Positions 1 through 8,602 of a DNA stretch of 64,000 bases are shown one piece after another (position 1 is the stretch's first letter; each line of letters begins with the position of its first letter). Source of the stretch: Alkalihalobacterium elongatum (GTDB lineage: Bacteria > Bacillota > Bacilli > Bacillales > Bacillaceae_F). Under the pieces are notes generated by a model. That model did not search any database, had not been told where the DNA came from, and saw only the letters and a program-made list of their open reading frames with translations. Location of the stretch: NCBI RefSeq assembly GCF_019024285.1, contig NZ_WMKZ01000011.1:1-64000 (forward strand). The letters run 5' to 3'. Position numbers and translations under genes: made by a program.

Positions 1-72
1 GGCTATGTACTTACCGCTACAAGGTTGTACTCGGGACTTTCACCCGTTAGAGTTCGCCCATGCTGGGCGAAC
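1..72 (-). mobile_element. 5' end of a group IIC-type intron (runs off the window)
   Basis: Read on the minus strand from position 72, the sequence begins GTTCGCCCAGCATGGGCGAA and continues with a segment containing GGGTGAAAGTCCCGAG. This is the layout of the 5' domain I of group IIC introns such as the Oceanobacillus iheyensis intron (GUGUGCCCGGCAUGGG... then GGGUGAGAGUCCCGA; recalled, not searched). Bases 52-72 form a perfect 9-bp inverted repeat around a 3-nt loop. The element starts directly after the T-tract of a terminator hairpin, the usual target of class C introns. The first bases are GUUCG rather than the usual GUGYG. The rest of the intron and any maturase lie outside the window, so intact element and fragment cannot be told apart. 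Confidence 0.75.
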
Positions 73-99
73 AAAAATAGCCCAGATTATTTCTGGGTT
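73..99 (-). terminator. Rho-independent terminator and intron target
   Basis: A 7-bp stem (79-85 with 93-99, one G-U pair) is followed on the minus strand by ATTTTTGT. It lies about 60 bp after the stop of the minus-strand gene at 161-592. The intron junction falls immediately behind the T-tract. Confidence 0.75.
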
Positions 100-160
100 C
101 CTTACTATCTCCTCCTGTATATTCGGTTTTTCCTGGTCTTAGTTTCAGTTTTCAATATCT

Positions 161-592
161 TTAATTCCCCATTTTCTTAATACGTTCTTCTTGAGATAAG
201 AAGTCGGAAAAGACTTGAAAAGCATTCATTGGTTCAACGCGTACTTTTTCGATGAATTTTTCCTTAGAATATTCGGGGACAACCTCACTTTTTTGAATTT
301 TATCATTAATATACTCTATGCTTGTTTTATAGATTTCTTTATTTTGGAATTTTACTTCCTTATATAAAGCGACCCCAACAGCACCTAAAAGAGAGAAAAT
401 AAATGTAAAAACTATATTATTTATGTCACCAAACAGGAGGTGGTATAAATTAATTAAAGAAAAAGAAATCATTGTAATTGAAATTATCGAGAATACCGTG
501 CTTTTTTTGACCAAAGGTGCAATTTTATGTTGTAACTTTTCAAATTCTCTTTTGCTGTAACTAGAGACATCGTCCATTCTCATAGGTAACAT
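161..592 (-). CDS. Small two-TM membrane protein, YwnF/DUF5392-like
   Basis: A 143-residue protein with two hydrophobic segments at about residues 32-54 and 59-77, flanked by charged N- and C-terminal tails, so a small integral membrane protein with both ends probably on the same side. Length and layout resemble the Bacillus YwnF/DUF5392 family, whose function is unknown; I make that link from memory and with moderate certainty. A GGAG ribosome binding site lies 9 nt before the ATG. The gene stands alone and ends at the terminator that the group II intron has used as its landing site. Confidence 0.7.
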   Translation of the reverse strand: MLPMRMDDVSSYSKREFEKLQHKIAPLVKKSTVFSIISITMISFSLINLYHLLFGDINNIVFTFIFSLLGAVGVALYKEVKFQNKEIYKTSIEYINDKIQKSEVVPEYSKEKFIEKVRVEPMNAFQVFSDFLSQEERIKKMGN

Positions 593-810
593 ATAGTCTC
601 ACTCCTCTATATAATACTGTGTCTTTAGTAAGCTTATCATCATAGCTCTGCTATAAATCATCTACCTCTTATTTTACGTTATTAATTAACGTTTATCCTA
701 TTATAGAACGGTTATGTGAACTGAATATGAATTGACGTTGTTAAGATTGTGAGAATAACCTACCTAAAAATGCACCTAAATGACATCAGCACTGCCAATA
801 CAGTAAATAA

Positions 811-850
811 ATAAAAAACTACCCTTATTACTATAAGGGTAGTTGATTTT
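811..850. terminator. Bidirectional terminator
   Basis: An 11-bp perfect stem (817-827 with 834-844) has an A-tract before it and a T-tract after it, so it can act on both strands. It lies just after the end of the minus-strand gene at 869-1954. The stretch 593-810 shows no other feature I can support. Confidence 0.85.
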
Positions 851-868
851 TTTTAGTAGAAAAAAACA

Positions 869-1954
869 TTATCGAAGTCTTATACTCGTAATATAATCTA
901 GTGAATAATCTTCATTTATTTTTTCTAAGTTTAAAATAATACTTTCATCTGACTCCATATATTTTTTTGGAAATCTGTACATATAATATGCTGTGACAGT
1001 CGTATCTTTTTTTACTTCTTCGTAAAAAGCAAATTCACTGTTATCGTTAATTAAGTAATCTACCATCGGAAGGTAATCATGAACTTCATTTAGGATAAGA
1101 GGCATATTCAAAGGGCTTCCTAAAGATATATTTATAGCCTGACTTGAATTATTTGTTACTAGAGCTTCAACAACTAAAAAAGTAAATAGCTCATCATCCA
1201 TAGCATACACAGTAAATCCTTCATAGTTTGGAGGGTTTACTTCATCACTAAAGAAATGGGTTACATATTCAAAATCGAACACACCACCAATATCTATTGG
1301 CCCTTTTTCTGTATAGTTAATAGTTAGTTTGTTATTCATGTTAGATACTGGCACAGTCTCAAAATTTTCAGTATCAGTTATTCCATTGTTTTGAACATCA
1401 ATTACTACATCACTGTCACTATAGTTTACTTCTTCCTCAATAAATAAATCAAATAAAATTGAACCTAAAACTAATAAAAGAAACCCTGCAGTAAACAAAA
1501 CTCCTATCACTGTCAGAGATCTTCTAAAAAATGTTCTCTTTTTTGGCTCAACATGTTGTTCACCTAAAAAGTCTAAAAACATTCTGTATAGTAGATCTGC
1601 CCTTTCTTTAGTAAGTTGGTCCAAATCAAATATATTTCCATCATCCGTAATCATACATATAAGAAACCTGCCTGCATTTTCTTGATCCTCATATTTTCTT
1701 ACATCGGATAACTCTGTATGTTCATAATTGAGGCACTGGAAGTCCTTCATACTTCCTGGTCTTGCAATGAATACAACACGTTTATCGGTAATAATAAATA
1801 TCCCATCGATCTCCCTTGATACTCCTACAAAAGACGTAACGATCTTTTCATTAGACGTCAAAATATCTTTTAAACACTCAAGCTCTAAATCATTAAGACT
1901 TACATAACCATTAGAAGCAGAGAGCACCTCATTTTTTACTATTTCTAAGTTCAT
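869..1954 (-). CDS. Membrane-anchored protein with N-terminal PH-like domain
   Basis: A 361-residue protein. Residues 20-135 read like a bacterial PH-type domain: an alternating strand pattern including the GIFIITDKRVVFIARPG segment, ending in a helix rich in leucine and charge. A basic stretch (about 138-145) precedes one transmembrane helix at about 147-172, followed by an acidic extracytoplasmic region of about 185 residues that looks like a beta-sandwich. The predicted topology is cytoplasmic PH domain, single anchor, outer sensor or binding domain. The ATG is preceded by AAAGGAGTGAGG. I do not recognise a named gene; the function is unknown. It is a single-gene unit ended by the strong hairpin at 811-850. 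Confidence 0.7.
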   Translation of the reverse strand: MNLEIVKNEVLSASNGYVSLNDLELECLKDILTSNEKIVTSFVGVSREIDGIFIITDKRVVFIARPGSMKDFQCLNYEHTELSDVRKYEDQENAGRFLICMITDDGNIFDLDQLTKERADLLYRMFLDFLGEQHVEPKKRTFFRRSLTVIGVLFTAGFLLLVLGSILFDLFIEEEVNYSDSDVVIDVQNNGITDTENFETVPVSNMNNKLTINYTEKGPIDIGGVFDFEYVTHFFSDEVNPPNYEGFTVYAMDDELFTFLVVEALVTNNSSQAINISLGSPLNMPLILNEVHDYLPMVDYLINDNSEFAFYEEVKKDTTVTAYYMYRFPKKYMESDESIILNLEKINEDYSLDYITSIRLR

Positions 1955-2184
1955 CAGTCCTCACTCCTTTCCTATATTTGCTGTTTTTAATTTTTTATAT
2001 CATGTCCTAGTTAAAATGAACGATTATGGATATATTTGGGTAAAACAAAGATGTCTAAAAGTATATCATAGGAATTATCTATAAATACGAAAAAAAATAA
2101 AAATAGGAAATTATTATCAATAATAAATAAATTATATAAGGATTTATATTCAACAAGATCTTTTTTTAACATCTTCAATAATCT

Positions 2185-2217
2185 AAAAAAACAGGAGCCT
2201 CTACTAAAGCCCCTGCT
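2185..2217 (-). terminator. Rho-independent terminator
   Basis: A 9-bp stem with G-U pairs (2192-2200 with 2207-2215) is followed on the minus strand by a run of seven T. It ends the DUF418 gene transcribed from the right. Confidence 0.75.
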
Positions 2218-2225
2218 TACACATG

Positions 2226-3419
2226 TTAATTAGAATAAGTCCATCTTCTCCATAATGCTTCAAGTGGCCCTTGTGAAAATCTTTTTAACCAAAAATGGCT
2301 AACAATAACTTGGAAAATAATAATCATTGCAGCAATTGCCACTCCAGCCCCAGTACCTACGGAACCAAATAACCCAAATCCAAATCCATATAAGATAAAA
2401 ATACAAATAATTGATTGAACGATGTAATTGGTAAGAGCCATTCTTCCAAATGCAGCAATAGGAAGGAACCTCTTGATACGATCTTTGTTTTGAAACGCTA
2501 ATATCATGGATGATACATACCAGAGCATAAGAAGTGGACCACCAATAATATTAACCGTATAGGCTAAAGTATAAGACAACCAATACGGTGTACCATTATA
2601 AAGCAGAAAGACGAATAAAATGGCTAATATTCCTCCACTCCAGAAAGAATGCAGTCGAACTTTTTTCCAAAGCGGAACAGATCTTTCAATATGATGAAAC
2701 ATACCTTTTTTCCCCATGTAAAGTCCGATGAGAAATAGGCCTAGAACATTTGGTAGTGTAAAAATCAAGTTTAGGATCATAAGCGAAACTTCATTCAAAA
2801 TACGAAACTGAAGAATTTCAGCATAGGTTCCTGTAGAAAAGACAAGCATGGCTTGATCGAATAGTTGTTGTCGCTCAACTTGTAACTCAGAGTCAAACTG
2901 CATTAGTGCACCGTATCCAAGAAGTGAAATAAACATGATCACCATGGAAACAAAAACGAAGACAATTGCCCATATTAAGATCGTTTTTGGACTTTTATTT
3001 ATAAATAACATTAAAAACAAACCAGCAATTGCATATGTATGAAGAATATCCCCAGACCATATAAATGTCACATGTAAAAATCCCATTACAAGTAAAAATA
3101 ACGCCCTTTTAGTAAAATACCGATTACCGTTTAATTCCTTTTGTTTCATGCGCTCATAAAAAAGAAAAAAACCTAGTCCAAATAAAAGTGAAAACATCGG
3201 ATAAAACTTTCCATGAATGAAAAGATGTAATAAATAATCAATGATTTGATTAATTCCCCCACCGATTAATAACTCCCCATCTAAAACAAAGTTTGCTTCC
3301 TGAAAAACTGGTGTTTTAAAGGCAACCATATTTGCCATTAAAATCGCCATTAACGCAATACCGCGGATTATATCGATCGTTATAATTCTTTCGTTAGTAC
3401 TTGTAGGTTTAGCTTCCAT
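2226..3419 (-). CDS. DUF418 (YeiB-type) integral membrane protein
   Basis: A 397-residue polytopic membrane protein of the DUF418/YeiB family. It opens with the family hallmark ITIDIIRGIALMAILMANM, has an HGKFYPMFSLLFGLGFF segment near residue 85, and carries about nine to ten hydrophobic helices with the conserved tail GPLEALWR. Members are predicted transporters or acyltransferase-like proteins with no settled substrate. I chose the ATG at 3419 because AAGGAG lies 7 nt before it; the ATG five codons upstream would place this Shine-Dalgarno inside the gene. It starts 21 bp after the stop of a short ORF and is probably co-transcribed with it. Confidence 0.85.
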   Translation of the reverse strand: MEAKPTSTNERIITIDIIRGIALMAILMANMVAFKTPVFQEANFVLDGELLIGGGINQIIDYLLHLFIHGKFYPMFSLLFGLGFFLFYERMKQKELNGNRYFTKRALFLLVMGFLHVTFIWSGDILHTYAIAGLFLMLFINKSPKTILIWAIVFVFVSMVIMFISLLGYGALMQFDSELQVERQQLFDQAMLVFSTGTYAEILQFRILNEVSLMILNLIFTLPNVLGLFLIGLYMGKKGMFHHIERSVPLWKKVRLHSFWSGGILAILFVFLLYNGTPYWLSYTLAYTVNIIGGPLLMLWYVSSMILAFQNKDRIKRFLPIAAFGRMALTNYIVQSIICIFILYGFGFGLFGSVGTGAGVAIAAMIIIFQVIVSHFWLKRFSQGPLEALWRRWTYSN

Positions 3420-3440
3420 TTTTTTCTCCTTCATACTATC

Positions 3441-3587
3441 TTAATTAGACAATATATCAACTATATATTTTGCACCTGCAATTAGCCATCGTAAGTTTTT
3501 ATTGTCCCTATACTTTTTAACCTCTTCACATTCCCATGCCATGTTAAAGTTTACCATATTCGCTCTCATAATAGGACGTAAATACAA
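3441..3587 (-). CDS. Short ORF (48 aa) upstream of the DUF418 gene
   Basis: This small minus-strand frame encodes about 48 residues, including YLRPIMRANMVNFNMAWE and a basic/aromatic C-terminal half (KKYRDNKNLRWLIAGAKYIV). A TTG at 3585-3587 sits 6 nt behind AAAGGA, a good start signal, and the stop is 21 bp before the DUF418 start. Composition is protein-like, but I recognise no family. It could be a real small protein co-expressed with the membrane protein, or the preserved C-terminus of a decayed larger gene. An internal ATG at 3569 is an alternative start with no visible ribosome site. Confidence 0.45.
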   Translation of the reverse strand: MYLRPIMRANMVNFNMAWECEEVKKYRDNKNLRWLIAGAKYIVDILSN

Positions 3588-3649
3588 ATAATTTCCTTTT
3601 AGCTTTTACACCACCCCTTATTCATCTAGTTTTTTCCTTTTGTTTTTGC

Positions 3650-3691
3650 AATAAAAAACCAAGCGATAATTTATTAGCATCGCTTGGTTAG
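3650..3691 (-). terminator. Rho-independent terminator of the gpx-ohrR unit
   Basis: A perfect 11-bp stem (3657-3667 with 3679-3689) with T/A tracts on both sides lies immediately after the stop of the MarR-family gene. Confidence 0.85.
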
Positions 3692-3696
3692 GTTTC

Positions 3697-4131
3697 TTAT
3701 AATAATTTAGTTAATTTCTTTTGTAGTATTGTTAACTGTTGCATCAAGCGTTCGTATTCTTCTCTCTCGATATTACAAGTTTGGATGGCTTCACTAACTT
3801 TTGTAGTAATATTTCCTTTCTCATCTATACCTTTTTGCTGCAAGGTGATATAAACATTTCGTTCATCCACAGTTGAGCGTTTCTTTTGAACCCACCCGTT
3901 GGCTTCCATTCTTGAAATCATTGGAGTTAACGTCCCTGTTCCAAGGCGAATTTTTTCACCTAGCTCTTTCATCGTCACTTTATCTTTTTCCCAAAGAGCC
4001 AATAAAACCAAATATTGTGGGTACGTTAACCCAAAAGGCTGTAAAATAGTCGTATACAACTTCGAAAATTTACCAGCTGTTTCATAGATAGCAAAACATA
4101 ATTGTTTATCTAACGTTAAAAAGTCGTCCAT
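3697..4131 (-). CDS. ohrR: MarR-family organic peroxide sensor, OhrR-like
   Basis: A 144-residue winged-helix regulator of the MarR/OhrR family. The N-terminal LDKQLCFAIYE keeps the reactive cysteine (Cys12) by which OhrR senses organic hydroperoxides. YPQYLVLLALWE and LGTGTLTPMISRMEANGWV match the OhrR recognition region, and RSTVDERNVYITL is the wing. An upstream in-frame GTG exists, but AGGTGA lies 5 nt before the ATG at 4131, so I use that start. It follows the glutathione peroxidase gene on the same strand, and an OhrR-type operator lies upstream of both. The likely role is autorepression plus repression of the peroxidase, relieved by peroxide. The usual OhrR target, ohrA, is not in the window. 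Confidence 0.85.
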   Translation of the reverse strand: MDDFLTLDKQLCFAIYETAGKFSKLYTTILQPFGLTYPQYLVLLALWEKDKVTMKELGEKIRLGTGTLTPMISRMEANGWVQKKRSTVDERNVYITLQQKGIDEKGNITTKVSEAIQTCNIEREEYERLMQQLTILQKKLTKLL

Positions 4132-4181
4132 ACAAATCACCTGTTAATTACTGTAAGTCATTCCCGCGATAGAATACAGTA

Positions 4182-4658
4182 CTATAATAATTTCTGTAAA
4201 TCTTCTTCAATCTTACTCGGTTTAGTCGTTGGTGAATAGCGCTCGATTACCTGACCATTGCTGTCAATGAGAAACTTCGTAAAGTTCCACTTAATAGCAT
4301 TCGAGAATAGACCTTTTTTCTGCTCCTTTAAAAACACAAACAGAGGATCTGCACTTTCGCCGTTGACATCAATTTTGGCAAACATAGGAAAAGTTACACC
4401 GTAGTTGACTTGGCAAAAGTTCATTGTCTCTTCTATGTTATCATACTCTTGATTGTTAAATTGATCACAAGGGAAACCTAAAATTTCTAACCCTTTTTCA
4501 TTATACTTTGTATACAAGTCCTGGAGTCCTGTAAATTGTGGTGTTAAGCCGCATTTACTTGCTGTATTAACAATAATTAACGGCTTGCCCTCGTAGTCTT
4601 TTAACAACTTTTGTTCACCATTTGTCATTTTAACTTGAAAATCATAAACAGAAGACAT
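4182..4658 (-). CDS. Glutathione peroxidase family thiol peroxidase
   Basis: A 158-residue thioredoxin-fold peroxidase. The peroxidatic Cys36 sits in NTASKCGLTPQF, followed by the conserved FPCDQFNNQE glutamine motif and KWNFTKFL tryptophan/asparagine motif, so the catalytic set is complete with Cys instead of selenocysteine. Bacterial members usually use thioredoxin or bacillithiol rather than glutathione to reduce H2O2 and organic peroxides; this is family knowledge, not visible here. Length is normal. The gene is the first of a two-gene unit with the OhrR-like repressor, about 50 bp apart, and its leader carries an OhrR-type operator, so organic-peroxide induction is expected. Confidence 0.9.
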   Translation of the reverse strand: MSSVYDFQVKMTNGEQKLLKDYEGKPLIIVNTASKCGLTPQFTGLQDLYTKYNEKGLEILGFPCDQFNNQEYDNIEETMNFCQVNYGVTFPMFAKIDVNGESADPLFVFLKEQKKGLFSNAIKWNFTKFLIDSNGQVIERYSPTTKPSKIEEDLQKLL

Positions 4659-4704
4659 TTAATTTCCTCCTTGAGATTTTATTCTTTTATTTTATAATTA
4701 ATCG

Positions 4705-4738
4705 CACACAATTAAATCGTACACGATTAAATTGCGTA
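4705..4738. promoter_or_regulatory. OhrR-type operator upstream of the peroxidase gene
   Basis: Two interlocking AATT-type half-site pairs read ACAATTAAATCGTA and CACGATTAAATTGCGTA around a near-symmetric centre. They follow the Bacillus OhrR box TACAATTAAATTGTA (recalled from B. subtilis) with few changes. The site lies about 45-80 bp before the peroxidase start, where it would overlap a promoter. Confidence 0.8.
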
Positions 4739-4770
4739 TGGCAAAAATTTTGCCTGTTAGTATGGTACAA

Positions 4771-4812
4771 ACTAAAAATAGCATACCAATTACTAGTTTA
4801 ATTGGTATGCTA
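4771..4812 (-). terminator. Terminator after the P450 fusion gene
   Basis: A perfect 13-bp stem (4780-4792 with 4799-4811) is followed on the minus strand by ATTTTTAG. It lies about 105 bp after the P450 stop and just upstream of the OhrR operator, insulating the peroxidase unit. Confidence 0.8.
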
Positions 4813-4916
4813 AATCATATTCTCTTTACAATGTTTGTCCTCGTAAACAGACTACCTAACCCAAAATCTATACTTTTCTTGCACCCTCAATTCTTAAAAC
4901 AAACTCAAATAATGTC

Positions 4917-7643
4917 CTAATACCTAAAGTTTGTAATAGAGCTATTTGAAATTTGTAAATTCGATTTTTGTTTATCGATATAAAGAATAACCTCTTCTCC
5001 TGTCTCCCATAACCCCCAAAACTCCGATGAAGAATTACAGTCATCACTGTTATTACTACAGAATGGAGCATATGTGATTGATATAATTTGCTTTTGTTTT
5101 AATACTGAATAACTCGTGATCGGAAAGAGTCTTGGTTGTAACGGAGACGCAATTTCTAGTAAACGGTTAAATGGTAGTTCACAAGCTTCGTATTTTTCTA
5201 ATAAATCGAGCAGGGTAATTTGTTTTTTTACAATTTGTTCCTCGTACACTGACTTTTCTAGGCAAGCATTAAGCTCTACTTTGTGTGGAGGACATACAGT
5301 ATAAGTGGCGAGTTCGTGAATTTGGTCTGGAGTCGCTACTTCCACTAAATTTATACTATGACGAAGTAAAGTATTAAGACTAACTGGCTGGTCCATTGGG
5401 AGGTGGGCGTTAGCCTGTGGATCACCTGATAAAATTACATGATCACTTGGTTTCCAGCCGTACCGTTTTAAAAGACGATTAACGTCTTGTTTTTTATTTG
5501 TAGGAAAAATACCAACACGATCACCCGCCTCATAATTAACCCCAGCGGGCAATGTTATTTCGACAACCCGATTAATTTTAGTGAAATCGCTCGTTTCCTC
5601 TTCATATACTTTTAAAATCGTACCATGAACAGCTTCGTATGACTGAGCAAGTGGGATATGTACGAAGCTATTTACAAATTCAATACTAATCTTACTTGCA
5701 TCTTCTTCTTTACTACCATTTTTGTCTTTCCCTAAAGCAATAAGGACATCTGACCACACTTGTTCCATCCAATCTTCTAATTGCTTTTCATAGTCTCCAC
5801 TTCCATCAACCTCTCCACGCAGTGAAAACCTCTTCGCCCCTTTTATAGAAAGTTGCTCGTCAATCCACCTTGGTACAGCTTGGTACGTATTAGCCCAGTT
5901 CATATCACCGCAACCTAAGACCGCAAACTGAACTCCTTTTAACCTACCTTGCTCAAGGAACTCTAGCCATTGGACAAACTGACGTGCATTTCTCGGTGGT
6001 TTCCCATTATATGAAGAAGTAACGATTAGTACTAAACCCTCTTTTGGTAAATCACCAACACGTTCATCCAGTGCGACTACCTCACTTCGAATTCCTAAAT
6101 TAAGTGCTTGCTTTGCTAAGCCTTGGGCAATGTCTTCTGCTGTTCCCATATTAGAGCCGTATAATATAAGTATTGACTCATTTTTGTCTCTACCCCTTAA
6201 ATCTGGCTTCAATTGACTATTCATCTGGAGTCCTTCATTAGTTATTTGAAAACTACTAGGACTTACTTGGAACGATGTTTCATCTCGTAATCGAACACGA
6301 ATGTTAAAACCATCTGGCTTTAAAGTTAAAGTTTGTTTGATTTTTAATTGATAGTTTGTATAATCAATTAATTCAAAATGTTTAAGAATCATCCCTAAAA
6401 CTAAAGTAGCTTCATGTAAAGCGAACTGCATCCCAATACATGCACGCTGCCCATTACCGAAAGGCTTATATGCACCATCAGGTATTTTACTTTGATCCTC
6501 AAACCGCTCTGGACGAAACTGTTCAACATCCTCTCCCCACGCTTCTTTGTCCCTGTGCAGCTGCGGTAAGAGAATGGTTACATCTGATTTCCTTTTAATT
6601 GGATACTTCCCTCCAATTACCATATCCTCTTTCGCAAACAGGGAAAACTCTGGGGCTGTTGGATATAAGCGGAGAGATTCATTTAGTACCATTTTTATAT
6701 ATTTGAGCTCTAGCACTTGTTGATACGTAGGGATACCATTTATAATAACTCGGTCAACTTCACTATACGCCTTTTTTAGAGCTTCAGGATGCTTCAATAA
6801 AAAATATAATGCAAATGACAATAATCCACTTGTTGTCTCGTGTCCTGCAATCAAGAATGTTATAATTTGATAGCGTATATTTTCATCATCTAATTGCTCA
6901 CCCGTTTGTGGGTCTTTGGCATTTAGCATTCTAGCAAGTAAATCCGTTTCTCCCCTATCTCCTTGTTCTTTACGTTCGGCAATAATTTGATCTACTAGAG
7001 AGAACATTTCCTGCGTATCGCGTGCAAATTGACGTTTTTTAAGTACGGCTAGTTTGTTTTGTATCGGTAGTCTAGTTCCTCTGTACATTGCTTCTTCCAA
7101 CGACCGAACCATATTTAAAATAAACGGATGAGAAGTTTCTTTGTAAAAGCTATTAAAACGATAATTAAATCCGCATAAACCGATGGTATCAAGCGTTAAT
7201 CTAGTCATGTCATCTGGTATATCAATACTTTCATTTGGGTTTAGACGTGCCCATTTATTCACGAGCTGCGATGCAATGTCTATCATCATTGAATGATATC
7301 CTTTCATCGCTTGTTGACTAAAAGATGGAAGTAAAATATTATGTGCCTTTTGCCAGTTTGGATTTTTCGTTCGACTAGTAAATAACCCATCTCCCCCAAT
7401 CGGACGCACAGGAACTAAACTCGCAATACTTTTGTCAAAGCGAGTGTCATTACAGACTTCAGCTACTAGTTCATAACCCGAAAGAACGATAGTGGAATAG
7501 CCAAAAGCTTCAAAGCGATAAATTGGTCCATGCTCTTCTGCTAATTTACAAAAAGATAATGTAGGAACCTCTTTATCTATTAATGGTAAGTTACCAAGTG
7601 GACCAAATGTTTTAGGTTGCGGGATCAGCATTGATTTTTCCAA
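4917..7643 (-). CDS. BM3-type cytochrome P450-reductase fusion lacking the NADPH domain
   Basis: A 908-residue homologue of self-sufficient fatty-acid hydroxylase CYP102A (BM3, 1048 aa). The heme domain is complete: I-helix [12 protein letters not shown], and [10 protein letters not shown] with ligand Cys at about 402. A flavodoxin-like FMN domain follows ([15 protein letters not shown], then [10 protein letters not shown] and GCGDMNWA). The FAD domain begins normally and has PRLFPITSY in place of the RLYSISS motif. The second FAD loop (GIASNYL in BM3) is missing, and the protein stops where the NADPH domain (PLIMVGPGTG...) should start. No remnant follows before the terminator. I use the TTG at 7643 because AGGAG lies 8 nt upstream and it fits the BM3 N-terminus. 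It could be a decaying gene or a P450-FMN protein using another electron donor. Confidence 0.85.
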   Translation of the reverse strand: MEKSMLIPQPKTFGPLGNLPLIDKEVPTLSFCKLAEEHGPIYRFEAFGYSTIVLSGYELVAEVCNDTRFDKSIASLVPVRPIGGDGLFTSRTKNPNWQKAHNILLPSFSQQAMKGYHSMMIDIASQLVNKWARLNPNESIDIPDDMTRLTLDTIGLCGFNYRFNSFYKETSHPFILNMVRSLEEAMYRGTRLPIQNKLAVLKKRQFARDTQEMFSLVDQIIAERKEQGDRGETDLLARMLNAKDPQTGEQLDDENIRYQIITFLIAGHETTSGLLSFALYFLLKHPEALKKAYSEVDRVIINGIPTYQQVLELKYIKMVLNESLRLYPTAPEFSLFAKEDMVIGGKYPIKRKSDVTILLPQLHRDKEAWGEDVEQFRPERFEDQSKIPDGAYKPFGNGQRACIGMQFALHEATLVLGMILKHFELIDYTNYQLKIKQTLTLKPDGFNIRVRLRDETSFQVSPSSFQITNEGLQMNSQLKPDLRGRDKNESILILYGSNMGTAEDIAQGLAKQALNLGIRSEVVALDERVGDLPKEGLVLIVTSSYNGKPPRNARQFVQWLEFLEQGRLKGVQFAVLGCGDMNWANTYQAVPRWIDEQLSIKGAKRFSLRGEVDGSGDYEKQLEDWMEQVWSDVLIALGKDKNGSKEEDASKISIEFVNSFVHIPLAQSYEAVHGTILKVYEEETSDFTKINRVVEITLPAGVNYEAGDRVGIFPTNKKQDVNRLLKRYGWKPSDHVILSGDPQANAHLPMDQPVSLNTLLRHSINLVEVATPDQIHELATYTVCPPHKVELNACLEKSVYEEQIVKKQITLLDLLEKYEACELPFNRLLEIASPLQPRLFPITSYSVLKQKQIISITYAPFCSNNSDDCNSSSEFWGLWETGEEVILYIDKQKSNLQISNSSITNFRY

Positions 7644-7875
7644 GAAAATATCTCCTCTCAAAAATACTAATCTTGTCTTAATTATCACTCGGTACAGAAG
7701 ATGATTCCAAATACTGTTATATAGGTAATAGAGAAATAAACATAGTTATACTTCCATACTTTTCACAATATCACTACAATTATATTTTACCATCTTTCTC
7801 CAAATAGTCGAGCTCATTTTTTGAATTTTCAAATAAATGTAATTATATTTGAATAACTTTTCCTGTTGTTTGCAA

Positions 7876-7904
7876 ATAAAAAAACGAGCGAATGTGCTCG
7901 TTTT
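7876..7904 (-). terminator. Bidirectional terminator
   Basis: A compact hairpin (ACGAGC...GCTCGT) flanked by runs of A and T touches the stop codon of the GNAT gene at 7905. The gap between it and the P450 start (7644-7875) shows nothing else I can support. Confidence 0.85.
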
Positions 7905-8468
7905 TTACGCTTCTTTTAGTTGGCTTTCTTCGTTAATTTGGTGATTTTGTTCTCTAATTTTGTACAAGTGATATTGGTCCTTTTCAATTTGGAATAAATC
8001 ATAAGTAGGACCATGAGCATTAATATATTGATAGACATCCGTTCTTATTTCATTTGCAAGTATATTATATGGCAATTTATGTGCAGCTTTAAGAGAACGA
8101 ATATTTTCTTTCCGAATTCTCATAAACACCGTTTGAATATTAAGTTCAAAAAAGAGTTCACTAAAGAAAGCATCTTTTGCTAACTGATTATAACCTTTTC
8201 CAAAGTAAGGTTTACCGATCCAAGTACCAAGAAAACCAGTACCATCTTGAACATCAAATAAATTGATGGTTCCTATCGGATTACCCCACTCATCAGTAAT
8301 CGTACGTGAGATGATTTCACCACGTTCCTCAGCCTCAATAGTTTGTTTCGTAATAAATAAATACTCTTCATATGAGTTTGCCTTGTGGCGAACAAAAGGA
8401 AAAACAGCAGGGTCAATCATTAAATCATATAACTCATGACAGTCCGACAGTTCACGTTTTCTTAGCAT
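7905..8468 (-). CDS. GNAT-family N-acetyltransferase, RimJ/RimL-like
   Basis: A 187-residue acetyltransferase of the GNAT superfamily. The central fold shows WGNPIGTINLFDV (beta 4), GTWIGKPYFGKGYNQLAKDAF (the acetyl-CoA loop, a variant of Q/RxxGxG/A) and RIRKENIRSLKAAHKL, the Asn-rich helix typical of RimJ/RimL-type proteins. The substrate is unknown. A GGAG-type ribosome site precedes the ATG. A tRNA-like sequence on the same strand ends about 65 bp upstream and could lie in its 5' leader. Confidence 0.8.
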   Translation of the reverse strand: MLRKRELSDCHELYDLMIDPAVFPFVRHKANSYEEYLFITKQTIEAEERGEIISRTITDEWGNPIGTINLFDVQDGTGFLGTWIGKPYFGKGYNQLAKDAFFSELFFELNIQTVFMRIRKENIRSLKAAHKLPYNILANEIRTDVYQYINAHGPTYDLFQIEKDQYHLYKIREQNHQINEESQLKEA

Positions 8469-8533
8469 TTGAATCCCTCCTTAGTATAGAGGGCAGTCCT
8501 GTAGTGTAAGACCCACCCTCGAAGTTGTTTAAA

Positions 8534-8602
8534 AATTCGGGGTGGGAATCGAACCCACTAGAACCAGTTTGAACTGGTGGCGCACCAATTGCCTTCCCAT
8601 TT
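8534..8602 (-). ncRNA. tRNA-like / pseudo-tRNA sequence
   Basis: On the minus strand about 69 nt can be folded as a tRNA. The T-arm (8542-8558) is canonical: GTGGG, loop TTCGATT, CCCAC. A D-arm-like hairpin GGC-AATTGGTGC-GCC contains the GG pair. An anticodon-like arm has stem ACCAG/CTGGT but only a 6-nt loop, TTCAAA, instead of 7. The acceptor is weak: GGG/CCC plus one G-U, then mismatches, and no encoded CCA. Bases 8625-8632 can also pair with 8532-8539 (8 bp), giving another outer stem. It is not a normal elongator tRNA. It recalls the pseudo-tRNA 'tRNA-Other' described in Bacillus cereus; that link is a hypothesis. Confidence 0.5.

Noticed and set aside
4732-4920. Plus-strand ORF of 62 codons over the OhrR operator
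   Set aside because: It crosses the operator and the P450 terminator hairpin, has no ribosome site and no protein-like pattern.
4868-5071. Minus-strand frame after the P450 stop as a frameshifted NADPH domain
   Set aside because: It shows none of the NADPH-domain motifs (GPGTG, YFGCR) and is far too short; the domain is absent rather than frameshifted.
8534-8602. A functional tRNA, for example selenocysteine tRNA (loop contains TTCAAA)
   Set aside because: The anticodon loop has 6 nt, there is no long variable arm, the acceptor stem has mismatches, and no selA/selB genes or CCA are visible.
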